Shown: one piece after another, positions 1 to 12,500 of the stretch
Layout of the letters: each line of letters opens with the position of its first letter
Position numbering within the stretch: position 1 is the first letter of the stretch
Source of the DNA: Anaeramoeba flamelloides
Lineage: Eukaryota > Metamonada > Anaeramoebidae
Reading direction: 5' to 3'
Length of the DNA stretch: 64,000 nucleotides
Assembly: GCA_027625915.1 (NCBI GenBank)
Contig: JANTQA010000008.1
Coordinates: 1,753,001-1,817,000, forward strand
Position numbers and translations under genes: made by a program
The notes under the pieces: generated by a model
What the model was told of the DNA's origin: nothing
Seen by the model: only the letters and a program-made list of their open reading frames with translations
Databases searched by the model: none

Positions 1-2166
1 TGCCCCGAGGGCACGTACTCCGATGAGGAATTACAGGATTCCTGTAAAGAATGCGGGATGGGGGAGCATAACTCCTACACGGGGCAAACCGAATGTGTCA
101 TCTGTGAACCGGGCACCTACAGCGATCAGGTGGGACTCCCGGATTGCTTGAAATGCCCCGAGGGTACATACAACACAAACAACGGCTCCAAATCGAGTGT
201 TGACTGTTCGTTTTGTCCAATTGGCACCTATAACCCGGAAACGGGCGCATCAAGCGAAGAGGAAGGCTGCCTACCGTGCCCAGTGGGCACCTATAACCCC
301 AATCAAGAGGGGAGAAGCGTTGCCGATTGTAAAAAATGCCCCGAGGGTTCGTATAACACACACACAGGCTCCAATTCAAGTGTGGATTGCCTAACCTGCC
401 CCAGTGGCAAATACTCCGAAACGGGATCTTCCGAATGTGAGTATTGTGGCCCCGGCACAGAGCCCAGTGACAGACAATCAGAATGCGTCGAATGCTCCCC
501 TGGGACCTATTCTGAATCAGATACGCAAGAAAATTGCAAATCATGCAAAAGCGGCTATTTCAATAACGAAGCGGGCCAATCAAGCTGCAAAAAATGCCTG
601 TTTGAAGACAATTGTATTGGTGGGAACAGCTGCCTTGAGGGCAGAAATAATTCGAATTATTGCATCACCTGCTTGGACGGATGGTTTATGCTGAATTCGG
701 AATGTAGAGAATGCCTGCCGGGCTATGTTGTTTGGCTAGTTGTCTCTCTAATCTTTGTGCTTTGCTTGGTAATTTATTTTACAAGGAATTTAAAGTATAC
801 AGATTCGTTCCTTGAATTCACTTCCAACCAAATTTTTGGAATCATCGTCACCTCGCTTCAGCTGATTGGCGTGGTGCTCTCTTTAGATTTCCCCTGGCCA
901 TCATTATGTAGAGGCTTTCTAAGATACTTTTTTTCAATTTTCATTTTGGATTTCTGGTCCATGTCTTCGCCAGACTGCAAATCATCATTCACCTTCTATT
1001 ATAAATGGCTAACCATGTTTTTATTATTTTTCATATTATTTTTCTTCTCGCTGATTTTTTATTTGGTTCAAAATTTAAGATTGGAAACAGATCACGAAAG
1101 AAGATACAATTTCCAAGTCAAGTTTAAACATTATTTCTTATTACTTTTGAAATTCATTTATATCCCGTTTTTAAAAATTTCCTTTGATACCATTGACCTG
1201 ACCTATTATGAAGTTAAAGATGCCAGTCTACTTGACGTAGACCCATCAATAAACGCCAGCACACGCAATTATAAAAATTATTTGGTAGGGTTCATTATTG
1301 GATTCATTCTTTATGTTGTCGGCATCCCGATCGTATTTGGCATCACAATTCTTAAGGCTAAACAGTTATTATTCGCTGAGGATTTCAACGAGAAATATGG
1401 TTGGATTTACATGAAATATAAGGAAAATAGATATTGGTTTGAAATGGTCGAATTCTTTTTCAAATTCTTGATAGTACTAAGTTGTGTGTTCTTTAAGCCA
1501 AACTCCGAATTCCAAGCTGTTTACGTCTTCGTCATATTCTTCGCATTCATTGCTTTGTTTTGTTATTTGAAACCACACGAGGGATATTACACCAAATATG
1601 TAACAGAGGATAAAACGGAAATTGGCCTATATACCATAGTGTGGTCAATAGCGTCGCTAGGAATCACCAGTCTAGACTTCTTACCATTCGTCATTCTGTA
1701 CCCAGCTGGATTTGTCTTTGCCTATTTGGGTATTAAAGAGAATTTAACTAATTATTACAACGAAGAAACTTGGGAAGAAAACTATGATGAAAAAAAAGAT
1801 GACAAAGATTTTGATGACAATATCGAGGACAAACCTAAAAAAGTTAAAAAAAGGGAAGATGGCAACGAAGACGATGATTTGGAATTAGATGAGATACAAG
1901 TAGATGAAGACGAAGAAGAAATTAATGAAATTATCGATTTGGATGAAAATTTAACAGAATATGAAAAAAATGTTGAATTGTTAAGAATTAGAAAAGAAAA
2001 AAATGAAGAAATGTCACTCCTAAGAGAAGAATTAGAAAAAAAGGAAAATATTCTAAAATCACAAAACGAAACTAATTTCAAATTGAAAAATGAAAATAAT
2101 GAATTAAAAAAAGAAAATAAAAAAATCAAAAAATCTTTAAATAAAGAAAAGGGAGATTCAGATTAA
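1..2166 (+). CDS. GCC2/GCC3 (ephrin-receptor-like) repeat multi-pass membrane protein, 5' truncated
   Basis: The frame is open from base 1, so the gene starts before the window; the first ATG at 58 is internal. About 230 residues carry repeated Cys pairs with the pattern CPxGTY-N-C-xx-C, typical of GCC2/GCC3 (ephrin-receptor-like) ectodomains. About eight or nine hydrophobic segments follow (roughly residues 225-580 counted from the ATG at 58), the first being YVVWLVVSLIFVLCLVIYFT. The cytoplasmic tail is acidic and then Lys/Glu-rich with heptad-like spacing, probably a coiled coil. Such repeat-plus-polytopic proteins are common in free-living protists and are usually thought to be surface receptors or channels; ligand and function are unknown. 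The ectodomain part is visibly richer in G and C than the membrane and tail parts. Stop is TAA. The family call is firm, the function is not. Confidence 0.9.
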   Translation, partial: CPEGTYSDEELQDSCKECGMGEHNSYTGQTECVICEPGTYSDQVGLPDCLKCPEGTYNTNNGSKSSVDCSFCPIGTYNPETGASSEEEGCLPCPVGTYNPNQEGRSVADCKKCPEGSYNTHTGSNSSVDCLTCPSGKYSETGSSECEYCGPGTEPSDRQSECVECSPGTYSESDTQENCKSCKSGYFNNEAGQSSCKKCLFEDNCIGGNSCLEGRNNSNYCITCLDGWFMLNSECRECLPGYVVWLVVSLIFVLCLVIYFTRNLKYTDSFLEFTSNQIFGIIVTSLQLIGVVLSLDFPWPSLCRGFLRYFFSIFILDFWSMSSPDCKSSFTFYYKWLTMFLLFFILFFFSLIFYLVQNLRLETDHERRYNFQVKFKHYFLLLLKFIYIPFLKISFDTIDLTYYEVKDASLLDVDPSINASTRNYKNYLVGFIIGFILYVVGIPIVFGITILKAKQLLFAEDFNEKYGWIYMKYKENRYWFEMVEFFFKFLIVLSCVFFKPNSEFQAVYVFVIFFAFIALFCYLKPHEGYYTKYVTEDKTEIGLYTIVWSIASLGITSLDFLPFVILYPAGFVFAYLGIKENLTNYYNEETWEENYDEKKDDKDFDDNIEDKPKKVKKREDGNEDDDLELDEIQVDEDEEEINEIIDLDENLTEYEKNVELLRIRKEKNEEMSLLREELEKKENILKSQNETNFKLKNENNELKKENKKIKKSLNKEKGDSD

Positions 2167-4528
2167 TTATTTTATATTTAAATTATTATTTAATTCTTGT
2201 TTTCCTAATATTATCCTTATTATCATTCTTTTTCTTATTATTATTCTTTTTCTTATTATTTTTACTATTATTTTTAAACTTTTAAATATTTAAAGGTTTA
2301 AGCTTTCAATGAAAAACTTAAAATATTTACTTTATATTTGTATTTGTAAGAATTGATTTGATTTTTATCTATTTTTTTTTAAAGAGATCTCCTGGTTGCA
2401 AAATAACGATATTTGTATCAACCCTTCTTGATTATTAGAATCTTATATTTCAGAATCTCAATACATCTTTACTTGGCAAGTAGTGAAAAATGCTCATGTG
2501 CAGAGAAGAAAGCCCTTGTTTTCAATTAAAAGCCTATGTTTCTTTTTATCTTCTTGTTCCAATATTACATCAAGTAGAGTATTCATAAGTCAACCTAAGA
2601 ACAAATTTATTTTGAAGGTTTAATATTTTTTTTTAAGAAATAATTATAAATTCAGAATTTAAATTCATGTATTTATATTCTGATCTTTTCAAGTTGAGCT
2701 AAATATTTTGAATTTAGGTTGATTTTAATATTTATTCTTTGGTTAATTTCTGTTTATTTTTTATGATAAGGAGAGATATTTTTTTGATTTTTTTTGACTT
2801 TTAATTTCTTTTTTTTATTAAGTGTAATTATCATATTTTTAATTTTAAATACTGTTTTTTAAATTTGAATTGATATATATCTGTTTATTATATAGACACC
2901 GTGAAACAGGATTAATCTCAACATTTACATAATTTAAACTTTTTTATTTTATAATTTTATATTTCTAGCCAAAATGTTAATTGACTTAATGTAAAAGATC
3001 TAAATATTCTAAATTTTTAAATTCTTTAGTGAAGAAAATTATTATTTAATAATCATTTAATATAATAATAAATTTATCTTTTTTTTTTTTTTTTTCCATT
3101 TTAAATATATGTGAAATTGTTTTCTAAACAAATACCTTAAAATATAATCTTTAAAAATTCTTTTTAAATTTTGTCCTTACTCTTAATTCAGTTTTAATCA
3201 AAATTGGGTAATTACTTGATATATTTTAAAATTTTTTTTCCATTTATCTGATTTTTATTTCCTTTTATTATTAAACTTCAATTATCAGATTCAAAAATTT
3301 GGTATGAAATTGTTTAAAAGTGCAATTTTGCTGGCTATGAAAATCAAATTACCCTAATTAACAATTATCTCGAAGTTCAATACAGAAGCTAAATTTAATC
3401 CTAGGAAATCTATCTTTTCTAATTGATTTTCTCAAGATCTTAATGTTTTTTAAACTATTATTCATCAAATATTTGGAGAACCCATAATAAAAAATTTCAT
3501 AGGTTAATAACAAAAAAACTGTCAATAGAATTGTAAAATAGGAAAAAATATTAATGGTGATAATGGATCTACTTGTTAAACACCTCTTGAATTACCTAAT
3601 CCAATCTTCGTACTTCTTTTTCTTGAATCTCAAGTTCGGAGAAAAAAACAATTCATTTTGTTCAATAAAAAACATATTGTTCTTTGAAAGTAAAATAAGA
3701 AATCATTTTCACCTCATTTTTCCTCTTTTCCTTTAACCAATACAGTTTTCAAAGAAAAGAGATTGAAATTTATGATCTCTGATTGTTTGAGAGGCTCTTT
3801 TTAATATTCATTATATTTTTGGTGGAACTAAGAATCCAAAAATGAAACAAAGATTCCGTATTGAAAAAAAAGAAAATCAGTTGAAATTTTATCACATTTC
3901 AATTTCAAATACCAGTAAATAAAATAAACCATAAAAAACAGGAACTTTAAATTTTTATCAAAATTCTACGAGTCTATGAAACTTTCTTACCCGCTTAAAT
4001 TCAACTTTCGGAAAATAATAAAAAAAGAAAAAAATCATTTTTAAACAAGCATTAAAATTTATACCATCCTTTCAGATCGATCAGCTAAGAACCAAAATAA
4101 CATGTAACCACAGCTAATACAAAATTCTCGTTTTTCAAATTTCAGGAATTGTAAACCTTAAACAAAATTTCTTAAAGAGTGAACATAGTATTTGGAAAGG
4201 AGATCAAATTTTCTGGTTGTGTTGTTTAAAACTGTTTGACTAAGACTGGTAAATGAATTCTTCTGAAAAATAAAATGGTTTGTTGTTAAATCTTTAATGT
4301 AGGAAGTAAAAAAGGAATTTTTTTCCCATCCTGCGACAAATCAACCTAGAAGTTTGCATTAAAAAAATTTTTTAATCTGTAAATAATTGAAAAGTGCAAT
4401 TTGTTTTTCTGTTATTCCATTTTTATTATTCAAAAGTGAGGGTGCTGTTTTGAATAAAAAAAAAAATAAAAAAAAAAAATGTTCAAATGAAGTAAGTGTG
4501 GTTATTTTTATTGGTTGTTCAAGTAAAA
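2167..4528. other. Intergenic, AT-rich spacer
   Basis: The stretch is AT-rich with poly-T runs and no convincing gene. A 60-codon ATG frame at 3554-3736 looks like chance. The end CAAATACCAGTA at about 3904-3917 matches the right terminus of the family A MITE, but no clear left end is visible, so only a fragment or a very diverged copy is likely. Confidence 0.5.
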
Positions 4529-4807
4529 CTACATTTGCTTAACTTTAGGTGGAGCAATAATTATAACAAGATCACCACGAACAAATAAAGAAGGAATCGA
4601 GCGTGTAGTTCTTTCTTCAATTTCTTCATTGGTATTTGGATCAACAGTAACATTTATAGCAGTTTCTTTTGCTTTTGTGATTAATAGATTGGTATGTTCA
4701 TCATAAGACGTTAAAATTCCTTGTACCTCTCTGTTTCCTCGAAGTTTCACAAGTACCTCTTCCCCTAAACAAAGTCCAACAAGATCTAATGGTTGATTAA
4801 AGGTCAT
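4529..4807 (-). CDS. LSM3: U6 snRNA-associated Sm-like protein LSm3
   Basis: This 92-residue protein is a whole LSm fold. It opens with QPLDLVGLCLGEEVLVKLRG, close to the EPLDLIRLSLDERIYVKMR start typical of LSm3, followed by REVQGILTSYDEHTNLL (Sm1 motif, residues about 12-46) and IPSLFVRGDLVIIIAPP (Sm2 motif, about 70-87). The acidic insert between the Sm motifs and the RSIPSLFVRGD segment fit LSm3 better than LSm7 or SmD. LSm3 is part of the heptameric rings LSm2-8 (nuclear, binds the U6 3' end) and LSm1-7 (cytoplasmic mRNA decay). The ATG start gives the usual family length and the stop is TAG. No intron is needed. The neighbouring spacers exceed 2 kb, so it is transcribed alone. Confidence 0.92.
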   Translation of the reverse strand: MTFNQPLDLVGLCLGEEVLVKLRGNREVQGILTSYDEHTNLLITKAKETAINVTVDPNTNEEIEERTTRSIPSLFVRGDLVIIIAPPKVKQM

Positions 4808-5144
4808 ACAAAAAGATTGAAAAAATGAATAATTAAAATTACAAGAACTTATTATTATAAAATAAGTGTTTGGTTATTAAATTGAATAATCTCTCGGTGA
4901 TCTTATAGAAGTAGAAATAACAATTATGGTGTTTGGGAATTTAATTAAATGTGAAAAGACATTTAGTTTTACTCAATCCAGAGGAAGAAAAATAATTTTA
5001 CATACGAGCTCTTTTAAATAAAAAATTCAAGTAAATTCATATCCCACTCAAAAAAAGGAACCCCGTCATAAAAATTTAGAAGTAAAGTTTAAATTCTGAT
5101 TATTATAATACCAAACTTGATTTGAGTTGTATTTTCCAAATTGA

Positions 5145-5690
5145 ACTGTTGACAAAATAAAGCATCCAATAAAGTTATATCCATGTTTCATAATATTAAG
5201 CGTGTTTTTTTGTTATAGAAGAACTATACATCAACCGATCAAAGAAACTGACAATGAGCCAGAAATAAATATGGTAGTGGTTTCTTAAAGTTCTATTATT
5301 TAAATATAAATTCTAAAAATAAAGGATCAAATTGCAAAATTTATCTTAAAAAATGGAGTAAATTTTTAAAGGAAATTTTTAATCAATCAAAAAATTACAA
5401 AAAATTTCAAAACAAAAAATGAGAATATTATTGAGTTTGTATTTCGAAAAATTTAAAACAAATCGCATTGAAGAATTAAAATTTTAACAAAAATATCAAG
5501 GGACTTACATTCAAAATTGATTTGAAATTGGGTATACTATTGGGTCGTAAATTAGATGTTGTATTGGAACAAGAAGTAAAAAAAAACATGGGTTATATTT
5601 CGAAAAACGAATTATAGTTGTTGTGTACATATTATTTTGATCACTTTACAAGAATTACTATATTTTATCGATCAATTTGATTTTCAGGGA
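5145..5690 (+). repeat. Dispersed repeat family B, copy 1
   Basis: This stretch aligns by eye with 31255-31775 and 62655-63090. Shared landmarks in order are an ATCAACYGATCAAAGAAAC-like segment, GTTCTATTATTT, AAAATATCAAGG, TTCAAAATTGATTTGAA and ACATTATTTTGATCA. Copies are clearly diverged and no terminal repeats were identified, so the class is unknown. Confidence 0.55.
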
Positions 5691-5924
5691 CTAGTAAACA
5701 TTCAAAAAATTTTCAAATAAATTTAACAGCATATTTAAAAAATGAATTTACCTTAACTTGAAATTGAGAAAAGATGTAAAAATCTGATTATTACCAAAGT
5801 GAACTTACTTTTAATGTTATTTTCAGATCTGAATTGTCGTTTTTAAAAAGTTTGATACTTTTTTTGTTTTTTTTTTTTAGGGAGAAAATTAATTTCCTCT
5901 TATAATTATTAGTTTTTCTTGAAT

Positions 5925-6665
5925 TTTGGTTTTCGGCTTCAGAATGAAAATCTATATATTTGAAATAAAACAGAAAAACTCAAGAAAACAGCAATTATTT
6001 TTTTTTTTTCATTTTGAAATAAACAGAAAATTAAAGAAATTTTCTTTTCATCTCAAAAATTAAAAAAACCTTGGCACTTGAAGACACTCTACAGCACTTC
6101 TTCAATTTTTATATTTTTGTTTTGAAATTTCAATAAAGCGTCCTAAATTTCTTATCATTAACTCATTTTTATATAAAAACTAGTCTTTCTTTTAAATAAT
6201 ATCAAGAATATTTATTCTTTAATTGCTTACTATTTTTGTTAATTTGTATAATTCTTTAATTCAAATTTTTCAACTTTTCCATAGAATGAGCAGTCGTTAG
6301 GTTTACTTGAGTTTTCTATTTATTTGTGAAGTGTTCTAGGTTTTTTTGAGGTTTTCTATTTTATTGTGAAGTTTTCTAGGTTTTTTTGAGTTTTCTATTT
6401 TATATTGAAAATCTATTGATTTTTGTTAGATTTTTTTTACTTTTTGAAACAAACCGAAAATTCATAAAAATTTTCTGTTTATTTCAAAAAGTAAAAAAAA
6501 AGGAAAACACTTCACAAAGAAATAGAAAACTCAAAAAAACCTAACTAAAATCGATAGGTTTAATAAATAAAACAGAAAACTTCAAGAAAACCGCCATTGG
6601 GTTTTTTTTTTTTAGAAATTAAAAAAACCTAGGCACTCTACGGCACTTGATGACACGATCCCAGG
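5925..6665. repeat. Dispersed repeat family E (two copies), partly foldback
   Basis: Two related segments (about 5925-6125 and 6290-6665) share AATTAAAAAAACC-T-GGCACT followed by CTAC-GCACTT. In the second, TTTGAG-TTTTCTATT-TTTGTGAAG near 6300-6400 is mirrored by its reverse complement near 6500-6545, so it can fold back. A third related segment lies at about 14100-14340. Confidence 0.45.
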
Positions 6666-7394
6666 GTAAATGATCGATATCTTCTATAATGATCAGATTA
6701 GAATGATGTTTATATAAGTTCTAGAAATTTTTTTTAAATTTATTCTTATCATAAACATAGGAATTTCAGATTGAATAATCTGCAAAATTTCTTAATTTTA
6801 AAAGGAAGTTGAACTTTTTCAATCACAGTATTTTTTTTCATTATGTTTTTTTAAAAAATAAGAAATAAAAAGAGAATTTCAAAAATTTTCTGTTCATTAA
6901 AAAGAAAAAGAAAAGCGGCCTTTAATTTTTCCAACATTTAAAAGAATTATGTGAATTCCTTGATTTTACTCCATTCTTGTGAATTATGGAAAAATTATTT
7001 GCTTGGCAACACGACTATTTGTTGATATTTTTATTATATCTAATAATTTATAAACATTCTTGACTTTTCTATCGAGAACTATTTATAATTAATTTTTGTC
7101 AAAAATTATTTAGTTTTGTATTTAAAATTTTTAAATTTTCTATTTCTCCTTTGATATTTTTGTCTTTTTATAAAGTTTGATACTTTTTTCTTGTTTTTGA
7201 AAACGTTTATAATTCAAAATTTTTTGAAATTATCTCAAAATTAATTATTTCATCTGAAGAAAAATTAAATTGTATTGTCATTGAAGAGTATGTATAAAAA
7301 ATTAACTTACAAAATTTAATTACTAAGCTTTGTAAATAACTTGGTAAAAAAATCTTACTGAAGGAAGTAGTAACTCTTATATATATTTCCCTCA

Positions 7395-8330
7395 AAGGTA
7401 ATAGAGTAAAATTTTACACAAGGGCACAATTAAACCCGATATGTAAATTCATTTATCAACTTTAGAGAGATGAATCATCATTTTTAAAAGATTTCGTTTT
7501 TTCCCAATGAAATTCTCACTCAAAAGCTTTGGCCCTTTTTTGATTTTAATTTTTGGTCTTAAACAAAAATAGAAAAATTTGCAAAACCCTTTTTTATTTA
7601 TAAGAAATATCACTTTTAGTAATTTCTGAGAATTTTTCTGAGCAAATAACCTTGAAACTTTAATCTTATTTTAAAAATACAATCATAATAAATCAAATAT
7701 TGAAATCTTGAATAGAAAAAAATGATCATTTATTTTATTTAAAAATATTTGAGAAATTTCTTAAATTTTCAAAGATTATACAATATTGTTTTTCAAATAT
7801 TCAGAGTATAAACCGGTAATTATTCTTATTAAAATCGGTTATTTGAGAATATCTATTATTTTTTTTATTATTATAATTATTGATTTGAATTGTTTTTGTC
7901 TATTTGGACGTTATCTGAAAAATTGAGAAATAATTGTAAATTTTACCGATGCCTTTAATCTAATGTTTGTTGATATCTCACTGAAAAAATTGAGATTGGG
8001 TTATTAATTATTGATTACAAATAATCAAATTAAAAAGTATTTATGTTAACAATAAGTTGAATTTTCCAGGTTTCAAAAAGGTATTTTGGTTTTTTTTTTT
8101 AATTTGATGTTTTTATTTTTTTTCAAATATTTTTCTATTCAATAAAAAGAAATAATTGATTTGGACTTGTTCTCTAAATTAAAAATTTTTATTTTTCCAA
8201 TTGAAATTATTATTATGGTTATATATAAATTAAGAATATTTTTTAAACTGGATTATTTTAGAACTTGTTTCTTTTCTTTTTAAGGGTATTTTGGTGTGTT
8301 TCCTTTACTTTCAATAAGAATATCTTTCTT
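7395..8330 (-). repeat. Dispersed repeat family F, copy 1 (inverted relative to 61460-62335)
   Basis: The reverse complement of this segment aligns over about 900 bp with 61460-62335. Landmarks are AATTAAACCCGATAT, CATTTATCAACTTT, CCTTGAAACTT and ATTATTGATTA/TAATCAATAAT. The copies are diverged (roughly three quarters identical by eye). No transposase frame is visible. Confidence 0.5.
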
Positions 8331-9598
8331 CTTATATTAAAATATTTTTTTTTCAAATGTTTGGAAATATGTTGAATTTTGAATTTTTAAAAAATGAGAA
8401 AAATCAACAAAACTTTTAACAACAATAATCAGTTTCAGAAAATAACATAAAAAGTAGGTTAGCTTTTGAAGTACTTTAGATTTTTATTTTGTTTTTTAAG
8501 TTCAAGGCGAAGTAAATTTTTTTTGAATTTGCTATGAAATTTACTTTTGGGTTTTTTTAAGTTTACTAGCCCCTTTATGGCAGAGTTATTAAAGCTAAAA
8601 ATAATTTTTTGAAATGGAAACAAAAGATTTTTTAGTTTTTATGAATGTCCAAATACTTTTTAAAAATTAAGCAATCAAGATCTCCGAAAATTAAATATCA
8701 AAAAAGATATTTTTTTTAGAAAAAGGTACACCAAAGAGTGACACTCAATTACTAATTGAGTGGAAGTAAAATATAATTGTGAAAACAAATGTGTCTAACA
8801 ATGTGTTGTTTCTTTTTTATGTTTTTGAGAAATCAAAGATTTTTTTTTTTTTTTCATTTTTTTATTTTCTCAAAAGAGTTATTTTTTTCATATGAATATT
8901 ACTAGTTGTTAATTTGTTAAGTATAGTATATTTAAAAAAATAATCATAGATTAGATTAAATTGAATTACATTGGCTGTATACTTGTAGAAAATAATTTAT
9001 TTATAATTTCAAGAAATTTAATAAACTATTGAAAATATAATAATGGATCAATTTTTTCTGATCTTCAAGATTTCAATTTTTGGTTTATTTTTCCTCAAAT
9101 TTCAAAAAATAAGATTAAATTTGGTTTATTATTTGTTCATATAAAATATTAGAAATCTCTGGAATAATATGGAAGATATTTCAATTTGTTAATTTTTATT
9201 TTGTAATGAAATTGATTTTTCTTTATTTTAATTTTGATAAACCAGCTTTAATATGGTTTGTAGTGCTCCGTATTGTTAATTTTAAGTTAAGAATTCTAAA
9301 TGGAAATATTAAAAATATCCAAAAAAAAAAAATAAAATAAATGAATTATTTTTTTTTCTCATTAAAAACCAAAAACAAGAAAACACCGAAAATATCAAAA
9401 ATCTGTGAATGTTTAAGTTTGAAAAAAAATCAAATTTTCCTGTTTTAAGGGTAAATTTGAAACAAAATAATTTATTGTTAAAATTTTATACAAAAACAAA
9501 AGAATTGTTATAACAAAAAAAAAAAGAATTGAAGAAAAGAAACATAAAATTGAAATAATTAATAAAATATATTCTTATGGTGATTAATTTGTTTATTT

Positions 9599-12500
9599 TT
9601 AGTTTTCAATTTCCATTTCTTGCCCCCGTTCTGTTTCTTCTTCTTCTTCTTCCTCTCCTTCTTCCTCTTCTTCTTCTTCTTGATCTTCCTCTTCCTCTTC
9701 TTCTTCCTCTCCTTCTATTTCCTTTTCGATCATATTTTCTGGTTGTATTAAATCGGAGTTATCATAATTTTTATTCAAATCTCTGATATTTTTTTGTAAA
9801 AATAATGTTGCCGTTGAATGTCCAAAATTAAAAATGGGTGAAACATATTGTTGCTTCTCGATATACCTATTGATGGACAATTCTGGTATTTGTTCTGAAT
9901 TTGAAAGGCGGTAGTGTGTATCAAAATAGTATTGTTTGCCTTTGGATAAATATTTTCCTTTTTTATTTGTTTTTTTTTTTCTTTTATTTTTCAAAAAATA
10001 TCTTTTCTTTCGTTTCCTATTCTTGGCATAAAGAATGCCATCTAAATTTTCTTCAAAAATCGGTTCAATTTCTTGAGTAATTAAATCAGTATTGTAAGAA
10101 TCCAAGTCTTCTTTAATTTCCTTAAATGGTAACGGTATTTCAGTTCCATCATCAACAACTTTTATTTTCTTGGAATTTATATTTTTTTTAAGGCACTTGG
10201 GGGAAATGTTCTTGGGGATCATTCGTTTATTCTTAGGATAAAAAACAAAATTTTTCGAGTCTGTTAATGTGTGATCAATGTATTTTTTTTTTTCTTTTGC
10301 TCTGGTATAATTTCTTTCCTCGACTCCCTCTGAAATTAAAACAACAACTTTGCCCTGTCTTTTTCTTCCTGTTCTTCCGAATCTTTGTACTGTGCGCTTG
10401 GGGTCAAGGTTGGCGTCATAGCAAATAATTAAATCAATTTCGCCGATATCTAGCCCCTCCTCGCCAATGCAAGTAGCCACCAGGGTGTTGTAAGTGCCCT
10501 TTTTAAATCGTTTGATTATTAATTGTTGTTCCTTTTGTGTGTAACCTCTGCAGATGTCTGTTGTGGCCTGTCCAACAAATGGCATAACCTTCAAGCAGGG
10601 GATGTCTTGTAGGGCCCTTGTGATATCGATCACACTCGATCTATAACTTGAAAAGATCATCACGCGTGTGTCTTGGTTTCTTTGGAAATGGTCTTCTAAT
10701 ATTTCTTTAAGTTTGATGATCTTTGGATGGCTGTTTTCCTCCTTTATTAAGTCTGGCAAAATTGCACTTAGCGTAATAAATGTATTCGAGTCAAAAAACT
10801 TTCTTTTTGTGATCTTCATTTTGGTATTGGAATTCTTTGGGTAATGCTTTAACAGGAATTGATAGAAGGGAACCAAACCAAAGTCGGTCAATAATTTGTA
10901 ACCATAAAAGAGACTTAATGCAGTCCCAAAATTTCTGAAGAAGATACCGATTTGGTATCCCTTAAGTGGCTCCCCATTCAATTTCTTTTTTGTTAAGCTG
11001 AATCTCTTTTTGCATTTCAATAAAGAGCCTCTTGATGTTTTGTCAACATCGTCGGTCCAATACACCCCTCCGCTGTATAACGGTTTAAGAATTTGTTCTA
11101 AAAATGGTTTGATAATTTCCTTTACCTTTTTGATCCCAGAATTTGATTCATTATTGACCTTAATCACGCTAATTGTTTTCCTGAAAAGGTATCGAAAAAG
11201 ATCAATACTATTCAGCGCTCCTTCGTTAAATCTCGCTTCTAGTCTTGAAATTAAACAATTTGCAATGACATGCTGGATCTGCTCCTTGGTTGTGCCCGGT
11301 GTCGCCGATAATGCCAAGACGCGAAATTGGTTTGTCACTCGGAGCAATTTTTTAATGATGTTCGTGTAGTCATAATTGCCCGTCGCGTGATGGACCTCGT
11401 CAAATACAACACACACTATATCCTTAGCTGGACATATCCCTGTTTCAAGGTCGTTCGCAACAGTTTGTGGCGTGCCAAAAAAGACCCTATTCCTTTCCCA
11501 CAGGGGCTCCCTTTTCGTGGAGCTGATTTCCCCCGTGATCTCGCAGCAGTCTGATTTGAAGCCAACAATCTTCCTCACAGCTCCTATTTGCTGGTGGATC
11601 AGTGGCTTTGTTGGCGCTAAAAATAGGATCTTGCCAGTTGGGAACCACCGATAATAATTGTACATCACAACAGCAGCGATCAGCGTCTTCCCAAGCCCCG
11701 TTGGTAAGACAACCAATGTGTTTTCATATAATGCATGGGAAGTGATATTAAATTGGTAGTCCCGAAGCGGGTAATTTGTCGGGTAGATCCACTTTTTCAC
11801 GGCATCAGCATCATATTTAGGGTATTCTTCTGTCTTGTATTTGCTTCTCTCCATGGGGAAAACATTTTCAAGCAAATATTCTTTTTGAAGTGCCTGGCTT
11901 TCTTTCTGGTTTGTTGAATGGTTATGCAAATCCGTTTCGTTATCGTCATCATCAAAGATATTATTAAATACTTTTGTGCTTGGGACAAAATCTTGTTTTG
12001 GTAAATTGTCACAGTCACTTTTGTTATTCAGAATAGAATTGTAATAGTTGTGTTTGATTTTATTATTCCTATTGCAACTGTAATTGAGATTGGTGAGAGT
12101 GTTTTTTTGGATTACAAAACTGTCGAGGGTTGTTTGTTTGGAAATACCATTTTTATTTAAAACAGTTTTTCTGAAATTATTCTGTTGCTGTCTTGGTTGT
12201 GGGTGTAGTTGTGGTTGTTTTCTTGATATTTTTTTGTTTTTTGGTTGTTGTTTTTGTGGGATTTGTGGTTTTTGTTGTAGTCGCTGTGGTGTTTGTGGTT
12301 GCTTACTTGGTGTTTGTTTATTTATTTGTTTCTTTAGTTGGTTCCTATAATTTATCTTTGCAAATGGTGAAGGAATGGAATTTGAGACCTGTTGAGTACT
12401 ATTTGCGGTTTTGTTTCCTCGAGGTTGGAAGTGTTTGTGATTGTTCAAGTTGTAATTTGTATTATGACGAATACTTTTTGTGTACGAGGAGGAATTGATA

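Larger units (their letters stand above)
4808..9598. other. Intergenic spacer with dispersed repeats
   Basis: This spacer has no supported gene. It contains a family B repeat (about 5145-5690), two copies of family E (5925-6125 and 6290-6665, the second a foldback) and a family F repeat (7395-8330), each listed separately. The rest is AT-rich sequence in which I see nothing specific. Confidence 0.6.

Noticed and set aside
98-544. 148-codon reverse-strand frame
   Set aside because: It is antisense to the GCC2/GCC3 ectodomain, whose repeat codons leave the opposite strand open; no family resemblance.
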